Shown here one piece after another: positions 11,165 through 22,738 of a stretch of DNA of 64,000 nt. A model generated the notes under the pieces. That model saw nothing but the letters and a program-made list of their open reading frames with translations. It was not told where the DNA came from and did no database searches. The DNA is from Craspedostauros australis. Taxonomy: Eukaryota > Bacillariophyta > Bacillariophyceae > Mastogloiales > Achnanthaceae. Numbering within the stretch: position 1 is the stretch's first letter; every line of letters starts with the position of its first letter. The translations under genes were made by a program, and so were the position numbers. The stretch is from positions 1,922,001 to 1,986,000 of the forward strand of contig JAMXDE010000011.1 in assembly GCA_026770025.1 (NCBI GenBank), given 5' to 3'.

Positions 11165-14100
11165 ATGATGCGCACATCGCTCACCACGCTGACGGCCTTT
11201 TCGGCCCTCTTCCAGATTATCCATCTCACACGAGCGCTGACGATACACAGAGTGCGGTATGGGTACTTCACAGAGGCCCGGCCGCCGCATGTGGCATGTG
11301 CTCGCGGCTGGTTCGATCTGCACATTCCGGAAGAGGACGTGCTGTACCAGGTGGAATGCTACCCGCAGTCGTCCGGCAACTTTGCATCATCGAGGTTGGA
11401 CAATCTGCAGCTCGATCTTGCCAATTTGGGGTCCACGCCGTGGGCGCAAGGTGCGTGTCGATGCGACTCTTCTATTCCATTCCATTCAGTTCAGTTCTAT
11501 TCGTTGTGATTGCAAGTTGTGCCACTCGACATTGACAACATGCAGAGCAGCATTGGGCTGGGTTGGACTGGGTTGCACTGGGTTGCACTGGGTTGAGTGT
11601 TGTCCAAGCTTTGCCATTGCATATCGTTCTCCATAGATGCACATACTTGCACACCATTGGAGGGTCTACCGAAACAGCAACACAGAGTCTCACCAACGCA
11701 CTTCCTCCCAACGTGTTCTACGCTTCATCTCGTTTCGCTGCCCTAATCCATTCCAATCTACTCCACCACCCAATCCAATGCACTTCCAAATCAAAATTGC
11801 TCTGCGCCAATCCTACCTCGCAACAGCTGCGGCACGTGGTGTGGATGCCAAGGTCGTCTACATCTCGCAGTACCAGGGTGATGCCCAGGGCATCTACGTC
11901 CGCCCGGACCATCCGCAGTCCGGATACAAGGGCGTCGAAACACCATTCGACCTCAAGGGCAGCACGGTGGCGGTGCCATTCGGTTCCACGATGCACTACC
12001 AGATCCTCTTCCTCATAGAGCTCTTCGGATTGGAGGGCGTCAACGTCATCAACATGTCACCGTCCGCCATCCAGACAGCCTGGAGGAACGACACCACGGA
12101 ACTGCCCTTCATCGATGCGGCGGGCATCTGGGGATCCGCCAAGGAGTTCATCCTCAGCGGGAAGGAAGGCATGCAGGCAGCCAGGCCGCTCATGTCGGCG
12201 CGCGTTCTGTCCGACTGGGGCCGACCCACCTTCGTGGTCATCGTAGCCACGAGAACCTTCGAACGCAACCACCCCGTCTTCCTCAAGCACTTCGTCGGCA
12301 TGCTGTCCAAGCTCAACGACTCCTTCCTGGACGAGCTGGGCGAGGTAGACGAGGCCAACAGCCACAGGTGGGAGGCATCCGAAACGACGCCGCGCTCCTT
12401 CATCTCATCCATGGTCGACACGCTCATGAAGAGCGGATCCATCGCCGGCCAGCCCAGCAGCGAGGAGAAGTTCGCGCAGCGCACCAACTTGGGACTCTTC
12501 GTGCAGCAAACGGCACAGCAGCAGGTCTCCTGCGACTACCTCGGACCGCGACCTGGCAACTGCACCGCGCCCTCGCTGCAGCACATCGCGACGAGGCAGA
12601 CGGCGGAGTTCCTGGTCGATCAGAAGATCTTGGCCCAGCTGGGACCGTTGGATCTGCTGCAGGACGAGTCCGGCACGTGCAGAGACGCGGCGTCCGTGTG
12701 CGGTGGCGACATCTTCGATGGTTCCCTCCTGTACGCTGCGATTCAACCGTGCGACGCTTGCCTGCCTGTTGGGAGCTACGCCAACGTAACGCCGCCCGTG
12801 CGGATGGAACTCGACGGCCCGGATCATCTCATCGCGGCGCTCGAGAGGATGGATAACCAGACAGGCCGAGGCTTATTCGCCACGGACGAGATTGGCCGGG
12901 CACCGGCCGGCAAGTCCTCCATCGGCAATTCCACCTGCCTCAACATGACCGTCCTGGCGGATATGGTCGGCACGTTCGGTGACGGAGCCAACGGCGAAGA
13001 TCACAAGAGCTACTCCGACGATCTGCATTGCAGATGGGTCGTGGTCAGCGCCGCATGCCAGGACGACTGGGCGGCGCGTCGGTCCAACGGCACCTGCAAA
13101 GGGTTGGTCGAGATCAGCTTCGACACGTTCCGCGTTTGGTCCGGCGACTTCGTGCGGATCTACGAGCACCCCGATCTCGACTCCTGCAGGTCGGGACAGC
13201 GCGGCGTCCTTCTCGGCCAGCTGTCCGGCGTCTACGACGACGGCGCATTGACGCTTCCCAAATTCCGCGGCCACCGATGCATCTCCGTCCATTTCGATAC
13301 CGACAGCAACCAGGACCGAGTCTACAGCGGCAGGGTCGGCGACGGCTTCCTCGCCTCGTACGACCGGGACGCGATCGGCTGTTCCAATTCCGCAGACTGC
13401 AACCAGCACCGCTGTTTCGACAGCAAATGCGAATGCGGCGGCTTGGGTTGGGGTGCCGATTGTTCCGAAACCAAGACGTGCCTCGGCATGAACATGATCC
13501 GATTCAGCGAGCCCAACACGCCCTACACGCTGCGGAGCTCCGATATGGTGGACCCCGTGGCGCTGCGCAATGGAACCATCCTGTCGGCCGCGCCCGTCGA
13601 TCCCGCCATCGCTTACCCCAACGACCTCGATTGCACCTTCATGCTCATCGCGCAGGAGCCCAGCACCATCCGCGTCAGCATCATGTACGATTTGGAACCG
13701 ACGCACGACTTGATCTGGCTGCAGACCGGCAGTCCGGAGACTTCCACGGAACCCTACATGGTGCTGACCGGAACCCACAAGGAGATCAGCAAGTCCGAGA
13801 CGTACTACCTGCCAACCGACAACGGCGTCGCGAGCATGCGTCTGATGACCGATGCACGAGGTCGCCGACGGGGTTTCATTGCCACCGTGCAGATGCAAAA
13901 CATCGACATCAAGGATGCGCCGTGTCCCGAGCTTGGGTCGATGGGTCAGAATTGCGAGATTCCGCATTGCGCATTCACAAGCCCCTTGGCACCTGCGACG
14001 ACGCTCATGACGCCCGAATACACCGTCGGCCGCGTGCTGAGCCAGTCCAAATCGTACGGACGCGTCCGCGCGATGCCTTGGTCGTCTACTGGAGGTTGCA

Positions 14101-16166
14101 GGTGGACGTTGGAGGACAAGACCATTCCAGCCGACACGGTCGCCGTCCGCCTCATCTTCAACTCCCCGCTCGATCTCGAAGCGCATGCGTCCAGCGATAC
14201 TGGCGACACGCTCTCCATCCATTCGACATCCATGCAGCAAGAATTCTTCCTCGAGGCATGCACCAACGACGAGGCGTGCTCATCGTCTTGGCAGACCGGC
14301 AAGTGCACAAACAGCTCCTGCGCCGTCAAGGATATCATCGAGCTCGACTTTGAGGGCATACGAGAGGAACTGCCGGAACTGAAGATGTCCCTTATCACAG
14401 ATCGCAACGATGGCAACATGACGTACAAGGGATTGGACTTTGACGTGCTCCTAGTTGCGGAATGCCCCACAGTGGAAGGTATGCAGCATTGCGAGGCGTA
14501 CGGCGTTGGTACGTGCGTGGGAGAGGACCGATCCTTCTGCATCTGTCAGGGGAACATCCCGTGCGGTTGTCCGTGCGAAGGTTCACCACCGGTCATCGAT
14601 CGGCGCGAGATCAACGTCGCATTGATCGTTGGCATCGTCGTCCCGGTCGCCTGTATCATCATCGCGCTGTTCTTTGTGTACCGGCATCAAAAGAAGAAGA
14701 AATCACGAGCATTGAAGAAGCGCATCAACCATCTCGACGCCGAGGTGAAGAAGTTCCAAGACTCCGTCGTTGGTATGCGCGCCGTCATCCGGGCCTACAT
14801 GCCAAAGCAAAGCAGCGCAACGGAGGATGACCCAGCCGACAGGCCAGGCAGAATTGAGAAGGCCATTTGGTGCTGGGAGGAGAACAGGGCCTGCATGGAG
14901 CAGCACAACACCAAGGATATCTACGGTGACATCGATGACTGCTGGATCAAGTATGGCGAGCTGAGCAACATGGAGCTGGAGAAGTGCTACCAGGAGGGAC
15001 TGACATCGTGCAGCCCTCTGCCAGGCTACGACGTGGACTTTGAGCAAATGACCCAGCTGAACGCCAAGACGAACTACAAGCGCAATGTTTCACGGCAGAT
15101 CGAAGTCATCGACGTCCAACCGCAGATGGAGGACGTCGACCTGTCCGATGTTCTGATCGGCGACGGCACGATACCTGACGACATCAAGGACGAGCCGCAG
15201 ATGATTGTCGTCGGTGGTGATATCATCCAAATATCGAAAACGCACAGCGGCGGCGAGTGGGCCTTCGGAACGAAATTGCATCACGCCGACGACATGCTAG
15301 CGCGCAGCCTGTTGCACATGGCGATCCGAGGCACGGGAGAGGAAAGCAGCATCTACACGGACACTGGTTGGTTCCCAATCCAAGAGACGACGCGCGTTCC
15401 CACATCCGAGGACCTGAAGGCTCTGCAGTCCAACGTCGGAGACTCCGATGTGCTGGCCCCGCCCAAGTACTGGGACAGGATCAACAACCGAAGCAGCGCA
15501 GAACGGTACGAGCTGGGACCCAACGAACCCGAAGGCCAGAAGGTGGGCAAGGCCTTCTTCGAGTCGTTGCACTCGCAGAATTTCCGTCATCCTGTCGAAA
15601 TTCTTGGCGTGGAACGCATTCAGAATCTTGCCATGTGGCAATCCTACGTCGTGAAGCGCCAAACCATGTGCCATCGAGAGATCCAGGACAGCGAGGTGAT
15701 GGAGCAATCCAACCCCGACCGGCTCATGCGCAACGCCGTCGATCGATTCGAACGATGCTGGCTCTGGCACTCGACGAATGTGGAGTCCATCGAAAAGATT
15801 CTGCAGCAAGGCTTCAACCGTTCCTTCTGTGGCAAGAATGCCACCATGTACGGCAAGGGCGTTTACTTCGCTAGAGACGCAGCCTATAGTGCGCATCAGG
15901 CCTATGCCGTTGCTGACTCCGCCGGCCGACGTTATATGATTGCATGCAGGGTGATGGTGGGAGAGTACTGTCCAGGACGGCTGGACATGCTGACGCCCGA
16001 TGTGCGCGACCACGAGAAGAACATCCTCTACGATTCCACCGTAGGTCTTGCGGCTGGCGACACGATGGACAACCCAAGCATCTACGTGACGTACCATGAC
16101 GCACAGGCTTACCCCGAATATCTCATCACCTTCCGATACGTCAACAGTGGCCAGGACAATGTGTGA
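11165..16166 (+). CDS. Receptor-like TauA/CUB/EGF-WWE-PARP transmembrane protein
   Basis: Two exons, 11165-11450 and 11827-16166, give 1541 residues. The donor is GTGCGT and the acceptor ACAG. The phase-1 junction reads NLGSTPWAQ/AAARGVDAKVV, restoring the TauA-family 'NLGSSP..AAA' region. Order: signal peptide (1-25); taurine/sulfonate-type solute-binding domain (about 28-315, with DLKGSTVAVPFGSTMHY and WGRPTFVV); a Cys-rich link; CUB-like module (about 464-610); EGF-like module (about 614-643); two further Cys-rich, CUB-like stretches; membrane helix (about 1024-1046) followed by a KKKK stop-transfer; WWE-like segment (about 1100-1150, WCWEEN...CWIKYGELSNMELEKCYQ); PARP catalytic domain (about 1330-1541). 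The catalytic domain has LWHST (His), GKNATMYGKGVYFAR (Tyr) and AYPEYLITF. The H-Y-L pattern and 'ERIQN..MWQSY' are PARP14/12-like, predicting mono-ADP-ribosylation. Topology places ligand binding outside and the enzyme inside. The ligand is unknown. Confidence 0.85.
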
Positions 16167-16380
16167 AGTACGAGAACACTCCCCATGGACATGTACGGTA
16201 CCATAGCGATACTACTATCAAGACGAAACACCATCTTTCTTTTTCCAATTGCACTAAAACTGAACTGGAGCAATCCTTTTGCCTCCCTCATTACATGTGA
16301 GCACGATGTAGTGCTCCATTTTCCTCATCACAATCAGGCGGATGCTCGTGGCTGGGAGGTTGGTCTGAACCACTCCATGA

Positions 16381-18741
16381 TCAGGAACGCTCCTTCAAGT
16401 ACTTGTAGGCTAGGCACCACCTTGACGAAGCCGCGCACGTCATCGCAGTGTGACCAGCGTCGTTCAGAATATCTACATCTGCATTGCAGACTTCCACCAA
16501 GTGCTTGACGGTATTCAAGAGATCTTTTTGACTGGCCAGATGTAGCGGAGTTTCGCCCGCGTCGTTCTGGCAATTGACATCTGCATCTGTTGATTCCAAG
16601 ATATATTTGACAACCCGCCATTTGTTGCCGTCACATGCCTTGTGAAGTGGGGTATCGCCCTTGTGATTCCTTGCATGAATGTCTGCGTTTCTTGATTCCA
16701 CCAAGAATTTCACGGGGGAATATTTGTCCGCGAACCCAGCCACAAAATGAAGTGGAGTGTCACCTCGGCTGTTCTGCACGTTGACATTTGCTTGCGTTGC
16801 TTCCAACACGTATTGTACAGCATCCGCACAACCAGAGTAACATGCGTGAAGTAGTGGAGTGCTACTGAAGTCATCTTGGGCGTTGATGTCTGCGTTGATT
16901 GAGTTCAAAATGTACTCCATCATGAGATCATATCCCGAGAAACACGCAGCATGGAGTAAAGTTCTCCCATAGTTGTCTTTGACATCCGTGTTTGCGTTGC
17001 ACGATTCCATCAAGTACTTCGCAATCTCGACACGGCCGTGCCAACATGCGGTGTGAAGTGGAGTGGCGCCTCCATTGTCTGTTGCTTCGATATCAACGTT
17101 GTACGATTCAATCAACCATTTGACGATATCAAATCTTCTGTCCTTACATGCGATATGAAGCATGGATGCGCCTCTGTCATCTCGGACGTTGAAGTCTACA
17201 TCGGTTGATTCCAAGATATACTTGACGACATCTGTCTTCCTGCGCTTCATTGCAATATAGAGTGGTGGAGTGCTTTGACCTTGGCTGCATTGATTGATAT
17301 CCAGCTTGCCCGACTCCAGCAAGGCCTTCACCATGTCCAAACTCTCTCCGGAGCATGCATAGTGAAGTGCAGTCCAACCATTTTCACCTGTAGCATTGAT
17401 GTTTGCATTCGTTGATTCAATCATGTACATGGCAGCATCCTGCCGGCAGGACCTACATGCCAGGCAGAGCACAGATATGCCATCGCTATCACACGCATTG
17501 ACATCTGCGTCCCAAGTTTCCACCAAATACTTCACCATCTCCAAGGTTAGAGACCGAGCTGCATAAACGAGTGGTGTGGAGCCCTTCTCAGTTTGGAGAG
17601 TGACGTCGACATTTGCATCGGGTGATCTCAAGAGGTAATCAACCACGTCGATGTGGTTGTTCGAACATGCACGGTGAAGTGGGGTCCCACCATAGGTGTT
17701 AATGGCAGTCAAGTCCGATCTGCCTGACTCTACCAAACACTTCACCATGCCCAAGTCACCTTTCATACATGCTTGGTGAAGCGGGGTCTGCATGTCATGG
17801 GATCTGCTTTGAATGTTGATGTCTGCATTCGTCGATTCCACAATGTACTTCACAACATCCATGTGACTGTTCGAACACGCGAGATAGAGTGGAGTGCGAC
17901 CGCTGTTGTCTTGTGCGTTGATGTTTGAATTCCCTGCTTCCACCAGTAACTTCACAGTGGCCAAGTCACCGGCGATGCATGCGTGATGCAGGAGGGTCAT
18001 GCCGTCTTTTCCTTGCCTATTGATGTCGACCTTGCCTGACTCCGCAAAGCATTTCACAATCTCCGAGCGGCCACCCATGCATGCCCAATCAAGTAGAGCG
18101 AACTCTCCCTTCATGGTAGTGTGGACATTTACCTTGGCAGACTGCACCATGTATCTGATGACATCCACATGGCCATTGGAACATGCACAAGCCAATGGAG
18201 TATCGCGAGTGCAATTTTTGGCGTTTACGTTCACGATGCCTGTTTCCACCAAGTACGTCACAACATCCACATGGCCATTGGAACATGCACAAATCAATGG
18301 AGTATCGCGATTGCAATTTTTGGCGTTTACGTTCGCGTTGCCTGATTCCACCAAGTACCTCACGACATCCACATGGCCATTGGAACATGCACGATGCAGT
18401 GATGTCTCGCCATTCTCATCCTTCACTTGGACAGTCCGTTTGTGTGACTTCACCACTTGCTTGACCATCTCCAGATCTCCTTTCGAAGATGCAAGATGGA
18501 GCGCGGCCACGATGGAAGGATTTGAAGAGCCCATGCTTGGTTCGCATGACTCTAACAAACGCTTGACGATCTCCATGCGACCATGTCTGGCCGCAAGCTG
18601 CATCGCGGTATTGCCATCCTGATCTTGGATGCTTCCATCCGCGGCGCCAGTCTCACGGAAGAGATCCCGGTCGGTCATTGCTGGCTCGTTGGAGTTGTCA
18701 CGTGTTGATTCAAGGGGGCGAAGAGACGGCCGTCTTGTCAT
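16381..18741 (-). CDS. Ankyrin-repeat protein, copy 1 (shortened)
   Basis: 786 residues, almost entirely ankyrin repeats of about 33-37 residues, roughly 20 of them. The helix pattern is TPLHxACxxGHxDVVKYLVES followed by NADVNAxD. It has no signal peptide, membrane helix or catalytic domain, so a cytoplasmic protein-binding scaffold is likely and the partner is unknown. Against copy 2 (25491-28409) it lacks 186 residues, about five to six repeats, by an in-frame deletion just after residue 28: the shared start MTRRPSLR...MTDRDLF runs straight into ETGAADGS. The start at 18741 was chosen because the upstream reading frame is not kept between the copies. It converges on the receptor-PARP gene, with 214 bp between the stops. 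Confidence 0.85.
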   Translation of the reverse strand: MTRRPSLRPLESTRDNSNEPAMTDRDLFRETGAADGSIQDQDGNTAMQLAARHGRMEIVKRLLESCEPSMGSSNPSIVAALHLASSKGDLEMVKQVVKSHKRTVQVKDENGETSLHRACSNGHVDVVRYLVESGNANVNAKNCNRDTPLICACSNGHVDVVTYLVETGIVNVNAKNCTRDTPLACACSNGHVDVIRYMVQSAKVNVHTTMKGEFALLDWACMGGRSEIVKCFAESGKVDINRQGKDGMTLLHHACIAGDLATVKLLVEAGNSNINAQDNSGRTPLYLACSNSHMDVVKYIVESTNADINIQSRSHDMQTPLHQACMKGDLGMVKCLVESGRSDLTAINTYGGTPLHRACSNNHIDVVDYLLRSPDANVDVTLQTEKGSTPLVYAARSLTLEMVKYLVETWDADVNACDSDGISVLCLACRSCRQDAAMYMIESTNANINATGENGWTALHYACSGESLDMVKALLESGKLDINQCSQGQSTPPLYIAMKRRKTDVVKYILESTDVDFNVRDDRGASMLHIACKDRRFDIVKWLIESYNVDIEATDNGGATPLHTACWHGRVEIAKYLMESCNANTDVKDNYGRTLLHAACFSGYDLMMEYILNSINADINAQDDFSSTPLLHACYSGCADAVQYVLEATQANVNVQNSRGDTPLHFVAGFADKYSPVKFLVESRNADIHARNHKGDTPLHKACDGNKWRVVKYILESTDADVNCQNDAGETPLHLASQKDLLNTVKHLVEVCNADVDILNDAGHTAMTCAASSRWCLAYKYLKERS

Positions 18742-19615
18742 TCGCGTCCATCCAACCCTATGGGACTGCTGCTAGCGATGGCTGGTATGGCGCACTGAAG
18801 AAGCGAACAAGGGAAAGAGCGGAGGCAAGATGAAGACCGTGGCCGAAGGTGACTCGGATCTGTTTGCAGTTGGAACTTTATGGTGGCAATGGCCGTTGCT
18901 TCTTTTGTGGCAATCGGCTGAGTGTGCTGGTATGGTAACAGATCACAGGCGTCGGTGATGCTTGGGCGATTCTTCTGATGCCACCCAACAAGCAAACACC
19001 GTGACATCTCGTGGTGCAGGTAACACGATCGAGTCTCTCGCAACATTCTCAGGTTTTGCGGCAAACCTGAAATTGGGCTGGCTCGGCACTCCCACACGAT
19101 CCGTTGTATCGGTGTCAACCTCCGAGTATGTACTATGTCCATAGACTGAAAGATGCGACGGAGACGAGGCCATTCGCACGTACAACGCCCACGGGAGGAA
19201 ATGTCACAAGAGAGGCAGCCCAAAGTAAGATGGAACGATCGGAGACACTTCAATTCGTAGATGGAGTCCATGCCGCTCTGCCCTGGAAGTCCACTCGGAA
19301 TCAAGGTCATGGTGTCAGTATGCAGTCGTCGGATTGTGCTTCAGAAAGTGAGAAGGAAAGACTAGAGTACTCCTACTCTGCAATATTATGTTTCGTGTGA
19401 TTGCAGCAACATGCAGGCAAGCATACAGGTGAAGAGTATTGCGCAACGGCAGAAAACACACACGCACACACGATTGCATGTACGTACGTGGATGAATGCT
19501 GTCTAAGCGTCATGATGGAATACGTAAGTAGTTGGTCGTTGTCGTCGTCTTTCGTTCGTTCGAGAGAGAGAGTGCACGTAGTGTGCACTTCATTCTACCC
19601 ATTTGAGTATGCCGT
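18742..19615. other. Intergenic, ankyrin copy 1 to HflX copy 1
   Basis: 874 bp presumed to contain the ankyrin promoter and the HflX 3' end. The minus-strand open frame at 18738-19310 is broken relative to copy 2 by a 10-bp indel (GAGCTTTATG, present only in copy 2), so it is unlikely to be coding. Confidence 0.6.
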
Positions 19616-21586
19616 CTAGCTTCGCTGCTTGTGCCTGCCACGTCCAAGGGCCACCCAGTCGATCCCATCGTCATTATCGTTGTCACCACCACCCGTCGCA
19701 ACAGCCGATGCTTGTCCCATCCCCTCATCGGAGGCCACGCTGTACTGCTGCAAACGGTTGGCGATTGACTGGGGAACTCTGCCCATCACGTAGGTTCCCT
19801 GCGGTCGGTAATCGATCGTCTCGACGTTGCCTTGTTCGTGGATGAGATTGAGCTCATCGCCCAGACTGTACGGCAGCTCCAGCTCGATTGGCACCAGCAA
19901 ATCAGCCAACGCATCTTCGACGACCGCCACGAAGTCCTGCAAACCGTCTCCGCGCAGGGACGACACGGCCACCGTGTTTTCCGCCATGGCGGCTTCGTAC
20001 CTCAGGTACTCGGCGTCATCTTCGTCGAGCAGGTCGATCTTGTTGAAGACGCGCACCATGGGCTTGTCGCTGGCATCGATGTCTGCCAGAACCTTGCGCA
20101 CGGCCCGTTCCTGCTTGTCCCACGCCGGGTTGGACACGTCGATGACATGGACGAGGACATCGGCCTCCCGGACTTCCTCCAAGGTGGCGCGGAAGGCCGC
20201 GACGAGATGGGTGGGGAGCTTCTGGATGAACCCGACGGTGTCCGTGAGCAGCACCTCCGGATGTGTCTTGTATCCCGGCAGCTTGACCTTGCGCGTCGTG
20301 GGGTCGAGGGTGGCGAAGAGCATGGATTCGGCCATGACACCGGCTCGCGTGAGGTAGTTGAGCATCGTCGACTTGCCGGCGTTCGTGTAGCCCACGAGGG
20401 AGAGGATTGGCAGGCCCGTTCGCGATCGACCTCTGCGATGCATGGCACGCTGCTTCTGGACGTTGTTGATCTTCTCCTTGAGGACGATGATGCGGTCGCG
20501 CACGAGACGCTTGTCGATCTCGAGCTGCGATTCTCCAGGTCCTCGCAGACCGACGCCGCCGGCGCCGGATTGGCGTTCCAAATGCGTCCACATCTTGGTG
20601 AGCCTTGGCTTGCGGTACTCGTGCAGTGCGAGGTCGACCTGCAGCTTACCTTCCTTCGTCTTGGCGTGCTGTGCGAAGATGTCTAGAATGAGCGCGGTGC
20701 GGTCGACGACCTTGATCTCACGCTCGGAGACGAGAAAATCATTCTGCAGCAGCTTGCGATTGAAGGTGTTCTCGAGGGTCTTTTGCTGGCCAGGGCTGAG
20801 TTCCGCATCGAAGACGATCGTGCAACATCCTTGCTCCTCCATCAGCGCCTTGGCCTCCTGCACCTTGCCTGTGCCGACGTATGTCTTGGGATTGATCTCC
20901 TGCAGTCGCTGCGTGATCTCGGCGCCGATCTCCATACCGGCCGTGCGGATTAACTCCCGCATCTCGATCAGGGACTCCTCCAGTGTGAAGACTGGCGCAT
21001 CCTGCCCATTCTCCAACGGGTTGTAGTAGCGTTCCGACCGCTTCGCTTTGCGCTGCAGTCCCAAGTCTTCGACGCCGATCAGAATGCAGCGTTCCACCTT
21101 GCGTCGGATGCCTTTTTCATCGACGTAGAGACGATCTTCGCGTTCTGTGAGGATGTCGTCCTCATCACGTGTGAATGCGGTGAACTCTCCATCACCCTCC
21201 ACGTCGGTGTCGCCGTCCATCATGAGGTTCGCCTCATCGCCATCCTCTTCAAAGAAGGACATGCCAGCCATGTCATCATCCGCCGTGTTGGCGAATTCCA
21301 TCATGGCATCGATGGGTCGTTGCTGCGGCTGCGCGGAATGTCCATCGTCCGCATCATCGCTGGAATGATCTCCCACCTGAAAGACAGGGTCGTTGTCATT
21401 CGTCTGCAGCGAAAGTGCCGTCTGATGGTTGGCTGCGGCCGGTTCGAGACCGTTTCTGCTGAGTAAGTGCTGCGGAGGAGATCTCGGGAGGAAAGCCACC
21501 GACGATGTGATCATCGAAAGCATCGCAGCGGATCTCATGATCGACTGCGTTGTGCACCATGAGGTGCTGCTCGTTTGCCTCGTCAT
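19616..21586 (-). CDS. hflX: HflX/GTPBP6-family GTPase, copy 1
   Basis: 656 residues. HflX GTPases bind the large ribosomal subunit and rescue or recycle stalled ribosomes. In eukaryotes they are organellar (mitochondrial GTPBP6, plastid HflX). After an acidic linker (about 60-130) comes the HflX N-terminal domain, with [23 protein letters not shown] and the Gly-rich [16 protein letters not shown] loop. A coiled helix pair follows, then the G domain: G1 GYTNAGKST (about 398), G3 DTVGF (about 448), G4 NKID (about 513). The N-terminus [20 protein letters not shown] (from residue 17) is hydrophobic, then has SVAFLP, compatible with an organelle-targeting leader. The start at 21586 (MTRQT) is shared with copy 2. 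The open frame continues to 21922 only in this copy and that extension is not duplicated. Confidence 0.92.
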   Translation of the reverse strand: MTRQTSSTSWCTTQSIMRSAAMLSMITSSVAFLPRSPPQHLLSRNGLEPAAANHQTALSLQTNDNDPVFQVGDHSSDDADDGHSAQPQQRPIDAMMEFANTADDDMAGMSFFEEDGDEANLMMDGDTDVEGDGEFTAFTRDEDDILTEREDRLYVDEKGIRRKVERCILIGVEDLGLQRKAKRSERYYNPLENGQDAPVFTLEESLIEMRELIRTAGMEIGAEITQRLQEINPKTYVGTGKVQEAKALMEEQGCCTIVFDAELSPGQQKTLENTFNRKLLQNDFLVSEREIKVVDRTALILDIFAQHAKTKEGKLQVDLALHEYRKPRLTKMWTHLERQSGAGGVGLRGPGESQLEIDKRLVRDRIIVLKEKINNVQKQRAMHRRGRSRTGLPILSLVGYTNAGKSTMLNYLTRAGVMAESMLFATLDPTTRKVKLPGYKTHPEVLLTDTVGFIQKLPTHLVAAFRATLEEVREADVLVHVIDVSNPAWDKQERAVRKVLADIDASDKPMVRVFNKIDLLDEDDAEYLRYEAAMAENTVAVSSLRGDGLQDFVAVVEDALADLLVPIELELPYSLGDELNLIHEQGNVETIDYRPQGTYVMGRVPQSIANRLQQYSVASDEGMGQASAVATGGGDNDNDDGIDWVALGRGRHKQRS

Positions 21587-22628
21587 GGTGGATCTAAGTG
21601 GAATGGTATCGTCTATCGTCTGCCGTCTGCCTGAGATTGTTGGCGCAGAAGCCGAAATGTGGGGGCAGATGGCACGAAACCAAAGAAAGCCAATGACGTC
21701 ATTCGCTGATACAACACACAGCCGAAAGTCACCACAGTTGGGACAGACTTGATCCGGGACTGTTCCAGGACTCATCTGATCGTGTCGCGTACGTGGTACC
21801 CGGTATCCCAACCCAGTATTGTGATGAAAGCCTACCGCACACATGGTGTGTAGTTGGACCACAATCCATGCTCTGCTCATCCTCCAGCTCATGCACTCCT
21901 GCCACCTGTCCAAACTCGCCATCTTTCAGAACCTGTGCTTGTCTTGAAGCATATCCATATTATGGATCAGGCACTACCCTGCGGATGGCGTGCATGGACA
22001 ACTGTGTGTGTGCGGGATCACCACGACATGTTGTTGCTCAACAAGAACGGCTGGAGCACGACAGCATGACCCTACCTTTTTACTCGAGTGCCCTATCAAT
22101 AGCAAGCTTAACACATAAGAACAAGCAATCAGAAACAATCATCACAGCTTACATCCGAGTCTACTACAGTTACATCATTGTCTGGCATAGCTTTGTTCTC
22201 AATACCAAACGGCGTCAAAACCGGTTGAAGGACAGATCATCCTCCTGACAACGTGCAAAAGACATGGAATACCAACTGGCAGCTGCGATCTGCAATCAAC
22301 TACATCCACCTTCCTAACCCTCCAAGAGACTTCCTCAGCGCGCAGATCGCTGTGTCTATCGACACCGAGCCCCAAGGCTCCCAACCCTTCATGACCAACC
22401 GGCCTGACTAGCGATACATGAGCTAGCCCGAAGGCAACTCAACCAACCAAGCCCTTGCCAAGCAGAGGCTACCGCCAGCACCTGCAGACCAGGTGCTTGT
22501 TTTCAAATCACTCCTGCCAGTACCTCCGTGCACACCTTTGCAAGCAAAGGGAGGTCGAGCAGCAAACTCCAAGACGACCGTCGACACCAAGCGAAGCCCA
22601 ACGACTTCGACACCTCCACGACCTCACC

Positions 22629-22738
22629 ATGAGCAATCACGGGGAAGACACGGGCATCAGCAGCGGGGAACGCAGGCTGGAGAGCATCGTGGAATGGCTC
22701 AACGAACAATCCGCGCAAGCCCTCCGTTGTCGAGATGT
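22629..22738 (+). other. Possible isolated first exon
   Basis: An ATG in a favourable context (ACCATGAG) opens MSNHGEDTGISSGERRLES, followed by an amphipathic, Leu/Glu-rich stretch to about QSAQALRC. The composition differs from the surrounding frames, and upstream DNA is pyrimidine/AC-rich like other 5' UTRs here. No continuation was found. It could be a relic of a gene broken by the duplication, or chance. The end is approximate. Confidence 0.15.

Larger units (their letters stand above)
16204..21637. repeat. Direct segmental duplication, copy 1 (ankyrin + HflX)
   Basis: Near-identical to 25314-31335. The left edge begins at TAGCGATACTACTATC, 38 bp after the stop of the receptor-PARP gene. 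The right edge is at CTGAGAT, 51 bp upstream of the HflX start. It is about 0.57 kb shorter than copy 2, mainly because of one deletion in the ankyrin gene. Sequence outside both edges is unrelated between the copies. Confidence 0.93.

Noticed and set aside
11451-11826. Separate gene starting at 11637 within the first intron of the receptor-PARP gene
   Set aside because: The frame is open by chance. Joining 11450 to 11827 reconstructs the solute-binding domain, and the intervening peptide has no counterpart in that family.
21587-21922. N-terminal extension of HflX copy 1
   Set aside because: It lies mostly outside the duplicated block and is absent in copy 2. It also lacks similarity to HflX.
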